This document shows positions 26,456 through 37,618 of a DNA stretch of 54,597 nt, piece after piece. The notes below the pieces were generated by a model, which had not been told where the DNA came from, did no database searches, and saw only the letters and a program-made list of their open reading frames with translations. The stretch is from NCBI RefSeq assembly GCF_040199715.1, contig NZ_JBEFNA010000013.1:1-54597 (forward strand). Direction: 5' to 3'. Source of the DNA: Fusobacterium sp. SYSU M8D902. GTDB taxonomy: Bacteria; Fusobacteriota; Fusobacteriia; Fusobacteriales; Fusobacteriaceae. Position 1 is the stretch's first letter, and each line of letters starts with the position of its first letter. The position numbers and the translations under genes were made by a program.

Positions 26456-27240
26456 TTAGACACCTCATTTTTTATAAACTCTCCTGGAGCTACTCCCATA
26501 TATTTTTTAAACACATTACAAAAATGCTTGTAATCTGTGAATCCTACTCTATCTGAAATCTCATACATTTTTAGCTCCTGTTCTAAAAGCAATTTTATAG
26601 ATTTTTCAACTCTATACTTATTCACAATCTCCAAAAATGTTTCATCTAACTCCTCTTTAAACTTTCTACTCAAATAGCCAGAACTCACCTCCAACTCCTC
26701 TGAAACATCAACTATATTCATTTTTTTACTATAATTCTCCTTGATATTTTTCAATGCTTTATACACATACTTATTTTGTGCTCTTGCCTTTTCAATATGA
26801 GAATCTATATCAAAAAAGCTATTTTTTTCCTCTTCATTACCTGTTATTTTTTTAAGATTTTTTTGCTCCTCAACTCTTTGTTTAACCTTATCTAAAGCTG
26901 AATATAGTAGTTCCTCGTCTAAAGGTTTTAAAATATAGTCTATAACTCCTAAATTTATCCCCTCTTTTGCATACTCAAATTCACCATAACTTGTAAGTAA
27001 AATAGTTTCAAAATGGATCCCTCTTAAGTAGCACTCCTTTACCATCTCAAGACCACTCATCTTTGGCATTTTTATATCTGTAATAACTAAATCTGGAAAA
27101 TTTTGAATTATTTTCTCCATACCATCTAATCCATTTATAGCTTCTCCTACTATAGTACAACCCTTTGATTCCCAATCAATTGTTCCAATAAGTCCCTTTC
27201 TTATAATCTCTTCATCTTCCACAATCAATACTTTAATCAT
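26452..27240 (-). CDS. Response regulator with AraC-type DNA-binding domain (YesN-like)
   Basis: 262 aa. Receiver domain (about 1-120) with phospho-acceptor Asp in VITDIKMPKMSG and a Lys in LKPLD; C-terminal AraC HTH (about 165-262; EVSSGYLSRKFKEE, VGFTDYKHFCNVFKKYMGVAPGEF seen as KHFCNVFKKYMGVAPGEF). Overlaps the kinase gene by 4 nt. Probably controls the ABC importer genes of its own operon. Confidence 0.9.
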   Translation of the reverse strand: MIKVLIVEDEEIIRKGLIGTIDWESKGCTIVGEAINGLDGMEKIIQNFPDLVITDIKMPKMSGLEMVKECYLRGIHFETILLTSYGEFEYAKEGINLGVIDYILKPLDEELLYSALDKVKQRVEEQKNLKKITGNEEEKNSFFDIDSHIEKARAQNKYVYKALKNIKENYSKKMNIVDVSEELEVSSGYLSRKFKEELDETFLEIVNKYRVEKSIKLLLEQELKMYEISDRVGFTDYKHFCNVFKKYMGVAPGEFIKNEVSK

Positions 27241-28940
27241 CTGACCTCACTATCTCTAAAGGGAATTTCTATCTTTATATATGTTCCCTTTCCTACAGTA
27301 CTTCTTATTTTTAAACCATAAGCATCTCCATATAGTAGCTCTATTCTTCTTTGAACGCTATATATACCTAAATTTTCCTTCATTGTTAAGGAATTTAGAT
27401 ACAATTTATTTCTCAACTCTCTCAAAATTTCTCTTTTTATTCCACTTCCATTATCAAATATCTCTATTCTAATATCTCTATTTACCTTTCTTATTCTTAT
27501 ATGTATCTTGAATTCCCGATCTTGAGTATATCCATATTTTATTGAATTTTCAACAATTGGCTGGACTATTAATTTAGGAGTTAGATGATTTTTTAGTTCC
27601 TCTTCTCCCTCTATCAAATATTCAAAATTCTCTCCCAATCTCAATTTTTGAAGTTCCAAATAGTTTTTTATATAAAAAATCTCCCTCTCTATTGTCACTT
27701 CAGAACTTTTGTTTTCAATACTAAATCTAAGTATTGATGCCATATTAAGTATTATTTTATTGGCTTTTACCTTGTCTAAATGAATAGTATATCTCAACAT
27801 CTCTAAAGTATTAAAAAGAAAGTGTGGATTAAATTGACTCTCTAACTGTTTTATCTCAGCTAGTACACTGTGTCTTGCCTCCTCTTTATTCTTCTCAATA
27901 AGTTTTTTTATATTTAAGAGCATCTGATTGTATGTTCGCCCTATCAATTCAAACTCATCGTTAGAGTTTATATCAATCTCTGTATCTAGATCCCCAGTTT
28001 CAATATTTTTAATTGCTCTCACTATCTCCTCAATTGTTTTTGTTTTATTCAAAGCTATTCTTTTAGCAACTTTAGACATAAAAAATATCAAAAATATAAA
28101 GACTAACGTTATATAAAGAAAGCTTTCACTAAAATTATTGAATATATAATCAACAGATGAGATACAGTAGATCTCTACATTTGAATAAAACACCTTTTTT
28201 CTATTTATGTAGTATCTCTTACTACCATATTTTAAATGTTTTTTTTCAATTCTAAACTCTTTTTTTAACTTATCCAAAGAATCTTCAAAATTTGTACTAT
28301 TGGTTGCTATAATATTATTATACCTATCTGTAATAACAACTCCAAAATTCTCAGAATTTCCCATTATTTCTTGGAAATTACTATCTAAAATATGATGTAC
28401 AAGATAACCTCTAACCTTGCCATCTATTTTTATTGCTTTACCAACTGAATAGTTACTTGAGTGTCCATCTCTAAAATAGAACTTTCCTACAAAATCTATC
28501 GTCTTATTTTTATTGGATAACATTCTATAAAAAAATCCCCAAATATAACCATTACTTTTTCCTAAAAACTCTGCATTTGTCATCAATATATTTATATTCT
28601 CATCATATAGTACAAACTTCCCTTTTACCTCTCTATTCAACAAACTTTTATAGAAAATACTATATGTTTTCTCATCAACTTTTCCATTAAGAACAACATT
28701 TTTTATACTCTCATCTGAACTCAATCTCTCAATTTCAGTATAGGTTTTAGAGATTAATTCATCTGTTGTCTGTGCTAAAAAATCTAAATTTTTCTGGTTA
28801 TTACTCTTTATTGCCTGATAATTTAAGTAATATATCATTCCATAACCAATAAGTGCTGTAAAAATAATAGGAATGAGTGAATAAAAAATCAAAATTTTTT
28901 TCATTTGTTCTTTAAAACTGATAAAATTTCTTTCCTTCAT
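27237..28940 (-). CDS. Sensor histidine kinase (YesM/LytS-type His_kinase domain)
   Basis: 567 aa if the start is the ATG spaced well from AAAAAAGGA; an ATG three codons earlier abuts that site. TM1 about 12-35, an extracytoplasmic sensing region (about 36-265), TM2 about 270-290, HAMP about 295-345, a His_kinase domain with QFNPHFLFNTLEMLRY (phospho-His) and an ATPase domain with VENSIKYGY and NGSGIKREIL. Pairs with the downstream AraC-type regulator. Lies 52 nt after the permease gene. Confidence 0.9.
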   Translation of the reverse strand: MKERNFISFKEQMKKILIFYSLIPIIFTALIGYGMIYYLNYQAIKSNNQKNLDFLAQTTDELISKTYTEIERLSSDESIKNVVLNGKVDEKTYSIFYKSLLNREVKGKFVLYDENINILMTNAEFLGKSNGYIWGFFYRMLSNKNKTIDFVGKFYFRDGHSSNYSVGKAIKIDGKVRGYLVHHILDSNFQEIMGNSENFGVVITDRYNNIIATNSTNFEDSLDKLKKEFRIEKKHLKYGSKRYYINRKKVFYSNVEIYCISSVDYIFNNFSESFLYITLVFIFLIFFMSKVAKRIALNKTKTIEEIVRAIKNIETGDLDTEIDINSNDEFELIGRTYNQMLLNIKKLIEKNKEEARHSVLAEIKQLESQFNPHFLFNTLEMLRYTIHLDKVKANKIILNMASILRFSIENKSSEVTIEREIFYIKNYLELQKLRLGENFEYLIEGEEELKNHLTPKLIVQPIVENSIKYGYTQDREFKIHIRIRKVNRDIRIEIFDNGSGIKREILRELRNKLYLNSLTMKENLGIYSVQRRIELLYGDAYGLKIRSTVGKGTYIKIEIPFRDSEVR

Positions 28941-28992
28941 TCTACTCATTCCTTTTTTATCTTATTGTAGCACTATTTTTTTATTAATTCCA

Positions 28993-30648
28993 TTAAATAT
29001 TTACATTTCTTCCACCAGTTACTCTAAAGAAAATCAATAAAGAGATTATGGTAGTAACAGTTAATATTGTAGATAGAGCAGCAGCTGTTCCGTAACTTGC
29101 TCTAATAACCTCAGTATAAATAGATACAGACATTGTTCTAGTAAATCCAGTATATAATATAACTGAAGAACTCAATTCATTTATAACTGTTATCCAGCTT
29201 AGAATAGCTCCTGATAATACTCCTGGTAACATCATTATAGATGTTATCTTGAAGAAAGTTTTTACTGGTGAACACCCTAAACTAATAGATGCCTCCTCTA
29301 AACTTGGACTGATCTGATATAAAATTGCAGCTGCAGATCTTAAAGTATATGGTAATCTTCTAATTACAAAAGATATTACAATTATAATTGCTGTTCCACT
29401 TAGTAATAATGGTTTACTATTAAAAGCTAATAGTAAAGTTATACCGATTACAGATCCAGGTATAATATATGGGAACATTGTCATTGTATCAATAATTCCT
29501 GTTAAAAAATTTTTCTTTCTTGTTGAAATATATGCAATAAACATTCCTAATAAAATTATTATTACAATTGCTGTTCCACCATATAAATATGTATTAAAAA
29601 TAGCATTTCCCATTCTAGAGAAAACTTTTTCATAGCTTTCTAGAGAGAACTCTCTTACAAACATTGAACCTCTAGTCTTTAAAAATGATGTATAAATTAC
29701 TGTAATTTGAGGTATTATTGATAAAATAACAACAAAATAGATAAATATATGCATCAATATTCCTTTAGTTCCTTTTAACTCTTTAGGTTGAATAGGTCTC
29801 AGAGAACTCATTACAAAGGATTTTTTATTAACTATATATTTCTGCCCTAAAAAAAGCACTATTGTTATAAACACTAGAACAGTTGCCATAGCAGCAGCAA
29901 AGTTAGCGTTTCCTCCCATCTCTCCTACAAACTCCGAATAAATTAGTACTGGCATAACATTATACCCCTCTCCTATCAACATTGGAGTTCCAAAGTCTGC
30001 CATAGCATTCATAAATACTAATAACCCTCCAGACATAAGTGTAGGTAAAATCAAAGGCATAATAATAGTAGAAACCTTCTTAAATGTTGTACAACCTAGA
30101 CTTTCAGCAGCTTCACTCAAAGATACATCAATTTTTTTCAATGCTCCTGAAACATAGAGATATATAAATGGATATAATTTTAAAGTAAATACTAAGAGTA
30201 TTCCTGAAAATCCATAAATTGTAGGTAGTTTTATTCCGAAAGAGTTTCTAAAAAACTCTGTTACAACTCCACTTCTACCACATAACAATACCCAAGAGTA
30301 AGCCCCTATAAATGGTGGTGACAACATTGAGATTATAATTAAAACTTCCATAAGTCCTTTTAATTTAACTTTATATGCTGTCATAAAATATGCTATTGGC
30401 ACTCCGATTAAGATAGCTATTACAGTAACACAAGTAGTTACCTTAAAACTATTTAACAAACCTTGATAATAGTATTTTCTTCCAAAAAATCTAGCAAAAT
30501 TTGTCAAACTCCACTGATCAGTTGCAGGATCCTTAAATCCACTTATAAACAGTGAAAAGAGTGGATATATTAAAAATAGTGTAAATATTAGGGCAATTAT
30601 CAATGTTATACTTGTCCAAAAATCCCATTTGAATTTTTTATTCAACAT
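28993..30648 (-). CDS. ABC transporter permease, two fused membrane domains (AfuB/FbpB type)
   Basis: 551 aa with about 12 transmembrane helices in two homologous halves. Each half carries an EAA loop: EAAESLGCTTFKKVSTIIMP (first) and EEASISLGCSPVKTFFKI (second). This fused form is usual in the ferric/hexose-phosphate/phosphonate group of importers. RBS GGGGTGGAG; overlaps the ATPase gene by 11 nt. Confidence 0.88.
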   Translation of the reverse strand: MLNKKFKWDFWTSITLIIALIFTLFLIYPLFSLFISGFKDPATDQWSLTNFARFFGRKYYYQGLLNSFKVTTCVTVIAILIGVPIAYFMTAYKVKLKGLMEVLIIISMLSPPFIGAYSWVLLCGRSGVVTEFFRNSFGIKLPTIYGFSGILLVFTLKLYPFIYLYVSGALKKIDVSLSEAAESLGCTTFKKVSTIIMPLILPTLMSGGLLVFMNAMADFGTPMLIGEGYNVMPVLIYSEFVGEMGGNANFAAAMATVLVFITIVLFLGQKYIVNKKSFVMSSLRPIQPKELKGTKGILMHIFIYFVVILSIIPQITVIYTSFLKTRGSMFVREFSLESYEKVFSRMGNAIFNTYLYGGTAIVIIILLGMFIAYISTRKKNFLTGIIDTMTMFPYIIPGSVIGITLLLAFNSKPLLLSGTAIIIVISFVIRRLPYTLRSAAAILYQISPSLEEASISLGCSPVKTFFKITSIMMLPGVLSGAILSWITVINELSSSVILYTGFTRTMSVSIYTEVIRASYGTAAALSTILTVTTIISLLIFFRVTGGRNVNI

Positions 30649-31759
30649 ATATCTCCACCCCTTTAATCAAACTTTTTTCTCCATCTGAAGAGAATATATT
30701 TATCTTTTTAGAATTAGGTTTTAAATATATCTTCTCTCCTACTTGATATATTCTATTTGCATGTCCTATATCTTGTGAAAACTCTAAAGCTGGCATATTT
30801 TCCACAATCTCATCTTTTAAAGCTTCCACTTCATAAGTATTGTATTTCCCTAAGAAAGTACTTGTTTTTATCTCTACTTCTATCCCTTTTTCAGCTATAG
30901 AGAACTCTTCTGGACGAATGGCTATCATAACACTTTCACCATCTTTGACACTGTCTAACAAATTATCCATCTCTATCTCATAACCACTTTTTAAAACTAC
31001 AATTTTCTTATTATTTTCAACTCTTACTCTTCCTCTAAATAGATTAGAATAACCAATAAAAGTTGCTACAAATTGATTATATGGTCTTGTATATATATCG
31101 TGTGGAGCTCCTAATTGCTGTATTACCCCTTTATTTATAACTGCTATTCTATCTGAAATTGCCAAAGCTTCCTCTTGATCATGAGTTACATATACAGTTG
31201 TTATCCCAACTTTTTTCTGTACATCTCTTATAGCTGAACGCATCTCCAATCTCAATTTAGCATCTAAGTTAGAAAGAGGTTCATCCATCAATAAAACACT
31301 TGGATGAATTACAATTGCTCTTGCTAAAGCTACCCTCTGTTGTTGCCCTCCTGATAATCTCTCTGGTAATCTATCTTGGTACTCAGCTATTTTAACAACA
31401 TCTAAGATATTGTCAACTTTACTTTTTATCTCATCTTTCTCTATTTTTCTCAATTTAAGTCCATACTCTACATTCTCTCTAACTGTCATATGTGGAAAAA
31501 TAGCATAACTTTGGAAAACCATTCCTATATTTCTTTTATGGGCAGGAACATCATTGATTGCTTTATCATCAAAACAGATCTCTCCATCTTCAATACTATT
31601 AAATCCAGCTATCATTCTTAGAAGTGTAGTTTTTCCACAACCAGAAGGACCTAAAAGAGTAAAAAACTCTCCATTCTTTATTTTTACTGACATTCCAGGG
31701 ATAATTACATTATCGCCAAATTTTTTTACTACATTATTTACATTTATAGCTACACTCAT
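30638..31759 (-). CDS. ABC transporter ATP-binding protein (AfuC/PotA type)
   Basis: 373 aa; the ATG 8 nt after GGAG is preferred to one 6 nt upstream. Walker A GPSGCGKTTL, signature LSGGQQQRVALARA, Walker B VLLMDEPLSNLDAKLR, a switch His in YVTHDQEEAL and a C-terminal TOBE domain (about 270-345). Energises the fused permease. Separated from the binding-protein gene by a hairpin. Confidence 0.9.
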   Translation of the reverse strand: MSVAINVNNVVKKFGDNVIIPGMSVKIKNGEFFTLLGPSGCGKTTLLRMIAGFNSIEDGEICFDDKAINDVPAHKRNIGMVFQSYAIFPHMTVRENVEYGLKLRKIEKDEIKSKVDNILDVVKIAEYQDRLPERLSGGQQQRVALARAIVIHPSVLLMDEPLSNLDAKLRLEMRSAIRDVQKKVGITTVYVTHDQEEALAISDRIAVINKGVIQQLGAPHDIYTRPYNQFVATFIGYSNLFRGRVRVENNKKIVVLKSGYEIEMDNLLDSVKDGESVMIAIRPEEFSIAEKGIEVEIKTSTFLGKYNTYEVEALKDEIVENMPALEFSQDIGHANRIYQVGEKIYLKPNSKKINIFSSDGEKSLIKGVEIYVE

Positions 31760-31783
31760 TTTCATCTCTCCTTATATATAAAA

Positions 31784-31821
31784 TTGCCCATCAACATAGT
31801 ATCAACTCTGTAAATGGGCAA
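31784..31821 (-). terminator. Intercistronic hairpin between binding protein and ATPase genes
   Basis: Minus strand TTGCCCAT pairs with ATGGGCAA, then TTTT. Such partial terminators often leave the first gene (binding protein) more expressed than the rest. Confidence 0.7.
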
Positions 31822-31835
31822 ATCATAATTACAAC

Positions 31836-32855
31836 TTATTTTGTATAAATATCTTTAAATTTATCTAGCCAAACCGCTTTTTGAGATTTTACAACTTCAA
31901 TATCATCTTCAATTACGTTGATATCTTCCAATCTTTTTAATCCTTTTCCAGGTTCAACATCTTTTCTGATACTTCTTCTATTCAACTGATTTGTAATCAT
32001 TGTTTGAGCCTCTTTACTAGTTAAGAAATCAACAAATAATTTTGCATTTTCCAAGTTTTTACAATTTTTAATAATATATGTACCATCTGGTTTAACTATA
32101 ACTCCCTCTTCCATATATACAACTTCCACTGGAGCATCAGAGTTTACATATTTTACAGCTCCCTCTTCAAAAGTCAATCCAACTGTATACTCTCCATCAG
32201 CTACTCCTTTATAAACAGCTGAAGATCCTGAAAGAAGAGTGTAGTTTAAGTTCTCCATCAATTGTTTTACATAATCCCAACCATTATCTGGATTACCATT
32301 TCCCATTGCATATAACATATTAACTAGGTGTTCAAATGAAGATGATGATTTTGCTGGGTCAGAAAAAGCTATTTTTCCTTTTAAAGCTGGATTTAATAGA
32401 TCTTTATACCCCTCTATCTTAATATCTCCAATCAGATTTTTATTTACCATTATGACACTTGGAACTGCTGTAAATCTTGTCATATTTCCTTCAACATTTT
32501 TATAACTATCATAAAAATACTCTTCGTTTTTACTTGTATATGGTAAAAATGAGTCTTTTATAGGTTCAACAGTTGTTATTGTTCCTCCCCATAATACATC
32601 TGCTAATGGATTATCTTTCTCAGATTCTATTCTCTTCATCAACTCACCAGTACCAGCTGCTATAACCTCAACTGAAACTCCATTTTTCACTTCAAACTCT
32701 TTTACTAGAGGATCTATAAATTCCAAAGGGTGTGGACAATAAACAGTTAGCTTTTTAGTATTAGTCTGTTCTGCCTCCTCCTTCTCTCCACCGCAACCAA
32801 TAAAGAATATAGACATTATTAAACTTAAAATAAATAGAAATAATTTTTTCATCAT
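31836..32855 (-). CDS. ABC transporter substrate-binding lipoprotein (AfuA/Fbp-like, family 1)
   Basis: 339 aa. Lipoprotein signal with FFIGC (Cys21), then a type II periplasmic binding fold (TVYCPHPLEFIDPLVKEFE, ADVLWGGT, AFSDPAKSSSSFEHLVNML, GLTFEEGAVKYV). I see no adjacent Tyr-Tyr iron-ligand pair as in FbpA. With a sugar-phosphate-type HAD enzyme in the same operon, a phosphorylated sugar or other organophosphate is plausible (AfuA group); iron cannot be excluded. First gene of the operon; RBS AAAGGGGG. Confidence 0.82.
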   Translation of the reverse strand: MMKKLFLFILSLIMSIFFIGCGGEKEEAEQTNTKKLTVYCPHPLEFIDPLVKEFEVKNGVSVEVIAAGTGELMKRIESEKDNPLADVLWGGTITTVEPIKDSFLPYTSKNEEYFYDSYKNVEGNMTRFTAVPSVIMVNKNLIGDIKIEGYKDLLNPALKGKIAFSDPAKSSSSFEHLVNMLYAMGNGNPDNGWDYVKQLMENLNYTLLSGSSAVYKGVADGEYTVGLTFEEGAVKYVNSDAPVEVVYMEEGVIVKPDGTYIIKNCKNLENAKLFVDFLTSKEAQTMITNQLNRRSIRKDVEPGKGLKRLEDINVIEDDIEVVKSQKAVWLDKFKDIYTK

Positions 32856-33014
32856 ATATACCCCCTTTATATCTTTATAACTTTATAATACTTTAATATT
32901 TTAAATTTTAAAATACTATTTTATGCTATTTTATACTTAAAACGTACTTTTTTTTCTAAAAATATATAAATAAATCTGCAAATTATCATAAATAAAGGTT
33001 TTTATAAAAAACTA

Positions 33015-33043
33015 TTGACAAAAAAGAAAAAATATTATATATT
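33015..33043 (+). promoter_or_regulatory. Vegetative promoter of hrcA-grpE-dnaK
   Basis: -35 TTGACA (33015-33020), spacer 17, -10 TATATT (33038-33043). Confidence 0.8.
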
Positions 33044-33056
33044 TACTGTATAAGAA

Positions 33057-33083
33057 TTAGCACTCTTAAATAGTGAGTGCTAA
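33057..33083. promoter_or_regulatory. CIRCE element (HrcA operator)
   Basis: TTAGCACTC-N9-GAGTGCTAA, a perfect match to the CIRCE consensus, at the predicted start of transcription of hrcA. No copy was seen before dnaJ. Confidence 0.97.
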
Positions 33084-33099
33084 CAAAAAGGTGGTTAAA

Positions 33100-34125
33100 A
33101 TGTCTATAACAGATAGAGAAAAGTTAGTATTAAATGCTATAGTGAATTATTATCTCACTTTCGGAGATACTATAGGCTCTAGGACATTGGTAAAAAAATA
33201 TGGAATAGATCTTTCATCAGCAACTATTAGAAATGTAATGGCTGATTTGGAAGATATGGGATTTATAGCAAAAACACATACTTCTTCTGGAAGAATTCCT
33301 ACTGACAAAGGTTATAAATATTATCTTGAAGAACTTTTAAAAGTAGAAAAATTAACTAAACAAGAGAAAGAAAATATTGAGTTAGCGTATGAAAATCGTG
33401 TAAATGAATTAGATATGCTTTTACAGCAAACTTCTTCATTATTATCAAAACTAACTACATATGCTGGAATCGCTATGGAACCAGCTGTAGTAATGGAAAG
33501 AGTTAAAAAAGTTGAGTTGGTACATATTGATGATTTCATGGTTGTAGTAATTATTGTTTTAGATAATAGATCTGTAAAAACTAAGAAATTAGTACTTACT
33601 TCTCCTATTAGTAGAGAGGAGTTAGCTAATATTGCTCATGAGTTAAATAAAAGAGTTTTATTGGAAGATCTAAGTCTAGTTGATATTGAAAACTACATCT
33701 TAGGAAAAAATGAGATCATTACAGATGTAGCTGAACATTACGAAGATGAGGGAAAACTATTTATTAATAATGTTCCAAGCATTTTTAGAGATAAACATGT
33801 AAATGAGGTTTCTGAGGCATTGGAGCTATTCCATCATAGAAGAGATATAAGAGGAATATTTGAACATATAATTAATACCAAAAAATCTACAAATGGAAGA
33901 GTGGAGGTAGTTTTTGGTGATGAGCTTGGAATTAAAGGATTAGAAGATTACAGCTTTGTGTATTCAACTTATAATATAGGTGATTCTCAAGGTGTTATTG
34001 GAGTAATCGGTCCAAAAAGAATGGCTTATTCAAAAACAATGGGATTAATTAAATATGTAACTCAAGAGGTAAATAAGATAATAAATAAAAATCAGATTGA
34101 AAGAAAGGAAGAAACAGATGTTTAA
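33100..34125 (+). CDS. hrcA: Heat-inducible transcription repressor HrcA
   Basis: 341 aa from the ATG after AAGGTGG; an upstream in-frame GTG (33073) lies inside CIRCE and is not used. Winged-helix N-terminus (DREKLVLNAIVNYYLTFGD; SSATIRNVMADLEDMGFI; HTSSGRIPTDKGYKYYL) and the HrcA core domain. Represses the operon by binding CIRCE. Overlaps grpE by 8 nt. Confidence 0.96.
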   Translation: MSITDREKLVLNAIVNYYLTFGDTIGSRTLVKKYGIDLSSATIRNVMADLEDMGFIAKTHTSSGRIPTDKGYKYYLEELLKVEKLTKQEKENIELAYENRVNELDMLLQQTSSLLSKLTTYAGIAMEPAVVMERVKKVELVHIDDFMVVVIIVLDNRSVKTKKLVLTSPISREELANIAHELNKRVLLEDLSLVDIENYILGKNEIITDVAEHYEDEGKLFINNVPSIFRDKHVNEVSEALELFHHRRDIRGIFEHIINTKKSTNGRVEVVFGDELGIKGLEDYSFVYSTYNIGDSQGVIGVIGPKRMAYSKTMGLIKYVTQEVNKIINKNQIERKEETDV

Positions 34126-34708
34126 AAAGAAAGATAACAAAGCTGAAGAGATAAAAGAGAAAAAAGAGTGTGGTTGTGAACCAGATTGCAACTGTACTTG
34201 TAAAGATGAAGATAAAGTAGAAGAGTGCAAATCTGAGGATATTCTATCTCTTAAGGATGAAGAGATTGGAAAATTAAAAGCTGAAGTTGAGGATTGGAAA
34301 CAATCATACTTAAGAAAACAAGCTGAATTCCAAAACTTTACCAAGAGAAAAGAAAAAGAGATGGAAGAGCTTAGAAAATTCGCTTCTGAAAAGATAGTAA
34401 CTAAACTTTTAGATGGATTGGATAACTTAGAAAGAGCTATCTCTGCTTCTGAAGCTACTAAAGACTTTGATGGACTAGTAAAAGGTGTTGATATGATACT
34501 TGGTCAATTAAAGGGAATTATGGAGAGCGAAGGTGTAGAGCCTATAACTGCTGAAGGAAAATATGATCCTGTTTATCATCATCCAGTTATGGTTGAAGAT
34601 AATCAAGAGTTTGAAGATGATCACATCATCTTAGAACTTCAAAAAGGTTATACAATGAAAGGTAAAGTAATTAGACCATCTATGGTTAAAGTTTGTAAAA
34701 GAGGATAA
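34118..34708 (+). CDS. grpE: Nucleotide exchange factor GrpE with cysteine-rich N-terminus
   Basis: 196 aa from the ATG after AAAGGAAG; a TTG 21 nt upstream is less likely. Core: long coiled coil (about 45-100; YLRKQAEFQNFTKRKEKEME) and beta domain (about 140-196; VYHHPVMVEDN, VIRPSMVKV). Releases ADP from DnaK. The unusual part is residues 17-37, with six cysteines (18, 20, 24, 26, 28, 37) in a Cys-x-Cys pattern, absent from standard GrpE. Confidence 0.93.
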   Translation: MFKKKDNKAEEIKEKKECGCEPDCNCTCKDEDKVEECKSEDILSLKDEEIGKLKAEVEDWKQSYLRKQAEFQNFTKRKEKEMEELRKFASEKIVTKLLDGLDNLERAISASEATKDFDGLVKGVDMILGQLKGIMESEGVEPITAEGKYDPVYHHPVMVEDNQEFEDDHIILELQKGYTMKGKVIRPSMVKVCKRG

Positions 34709-34719
34709 TTAATAATTGA

Positions 34720-36591
<1,872 letters not shown>

Positions 36592-36618
36592 TATATAGTT
36601 AAAAGATAGATATATTAA

Positions 36619-36649
36619 AAGGGAAGATGGGGGAAGCCCCTCTTCCCTT
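36619..36649 (+). terminator. Terminator after dnaK
   Basis: Very stable stem AAGGGAAGA-x-GGGG with CCCC-TCTTCCCTT. The downstream T tract is weak, so some read-through to the epimerase and dnaJ is possible. Confidence 0.7.
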
Positions 36650-36683
36650 ATCTTAAATTTAAGAGATAATGGGAGAGTAAATT

Positions 36684-37556
36684 ATGGAGATAAAATTAAA
36701 TAATGGGCTACTTGAAGTTAGAGTAGAGAGTTTTGGAGCTGAGTTAATAGGATTAAGAGATTTAAAAACTAATAGAGAATATATGTGGCAGAAAGACCCT
36801 AAATTTTGGGCTAAATGTTCACCTATACTATTTCCATTTGTGGGAGCATTAAAAGAGAATAGATACTTTTATAATGGAGAAAAGTATAGTATAACTACTA
36901 GACATGGGTTTGCAAGAGATTATGAATTTACTATTAATTCTCAAGATGAAAATTCAGTGGAATTTCTATTTGAAGGAAATGAAACTACTAAAAAATCTTA
37001 TCCTTTCAATTTTAAACTTTATTTAAAATATGTACTAGTTGGAAAAAAATTGAGATTAGAGTATAGAGTTGAAAACTTAGATGACAAAAAAATGTACTTT
37101 TCACTAGGAGCTCATCCTGCATTTGCAACTCCTATCTCTGAAAATATTGATTACTCTGATTATTATATTGAATTTGAAAAAGAGGAGAGCGGAGAGGTTA
37201 AAGTATTAGAAGGTGGTTTTGTTAACCCTGAACTTACTAAAAAAGTATTTGATGGAAAGAAAATCCCATTAGCTAAAGAGACTTTTAAAAATGATGCCCT
37301 TGTTATTGAAAATCCTAATTCATATAGGGTAAATATAAAAAATGATAAAAATGGTTACAATATGAGCTTCTCTTATGAAGGATTCAAATATATGGCTTTC
37401 TGGAATGTCCCAGGTGCTGAATATGTTTGTTTAGAGCCTTGGTGTGGAATAACTGACTATGCAAACTCAAATGGTAACATAGAAGATAAGCAAGGTATTG
37501 AAGTACTTGAAGGTAAAGAGAATTTTACAAGAAATATTGAAATAGAAATTCTTTAA
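36684..37556 (+). CDS. Aldose 1-epimerase-family protein (LacX-like)
   Basis: 290 aa. Galactose-mutarotase fold: FPFVGALKENRYFYNG, TTRHGFARDYEF (catalytic His), LGAHPAFATP (second His) and CLEPWCGITDYAN (Glu region). LacX/YeaD-type proteins interconvert anomers of sugars or sugar phosphates. It interrupts the dnaK-dnaJ neighbourhood. RBS GGGAG. Physiological substrate unknown. Confidence 0.85.
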   Translation: MEIKLNNGLLEVRVESFGAELIGLRDLKTNREYMWQKDPKFWAKCSPILFPFVGALKENRYFYNGEKYSITTRHGFARDYEFTINSQDENSVEFLFEGNETTKKSYPFNFKLYLKYVLVGKKLRLEYRVENLDDKKMYFSLGAHPAFATPISENIDYSDYYIEFEKEESGEVKVLEGGFVNPELTKKVFDGKKIPLAKETFKNDALVIENPNSYRVNIKNDKNGYNMSFSYEGFKYMAFWNVPGAEYVCLEPWCGITDYANSNGNIEDKQGIEVLEGKENFTRNIEIEIL

Positions 37557-37568
37557 TTAAAAAAATTA

Positions 37569-37577
37569 TGATATAAT
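37569..37577 (+). promoter_or_regulatory. Extended -10 promoter of dnaJ
   Basis: TGATATAAT, 42 nt before the dnaJ start. It gives dnaJ a CIRCE-independent promoter. Confidence 0.55.
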
Positions 37578-37618
37578 AGTTGGGTATATATTAAAATTTT
37601 AGAAGGAGAGAATATTAA

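Noticed and set aside
31836-32855. Iron-binding (FbpA) identity for the solute-binding lipoprotein
   Set aside because: No adjacent Tyr-Tyr ligand pair is seen and the operon holds a sugar-phosphatase-type HAD gene. Iron is kept only as an alternative.
33073-33099. GTG start for hrcA nine codons upstream
   Set aside because: It falls inside the CIRCE element, and a proper ribosome site precedes the ATG at 33100.
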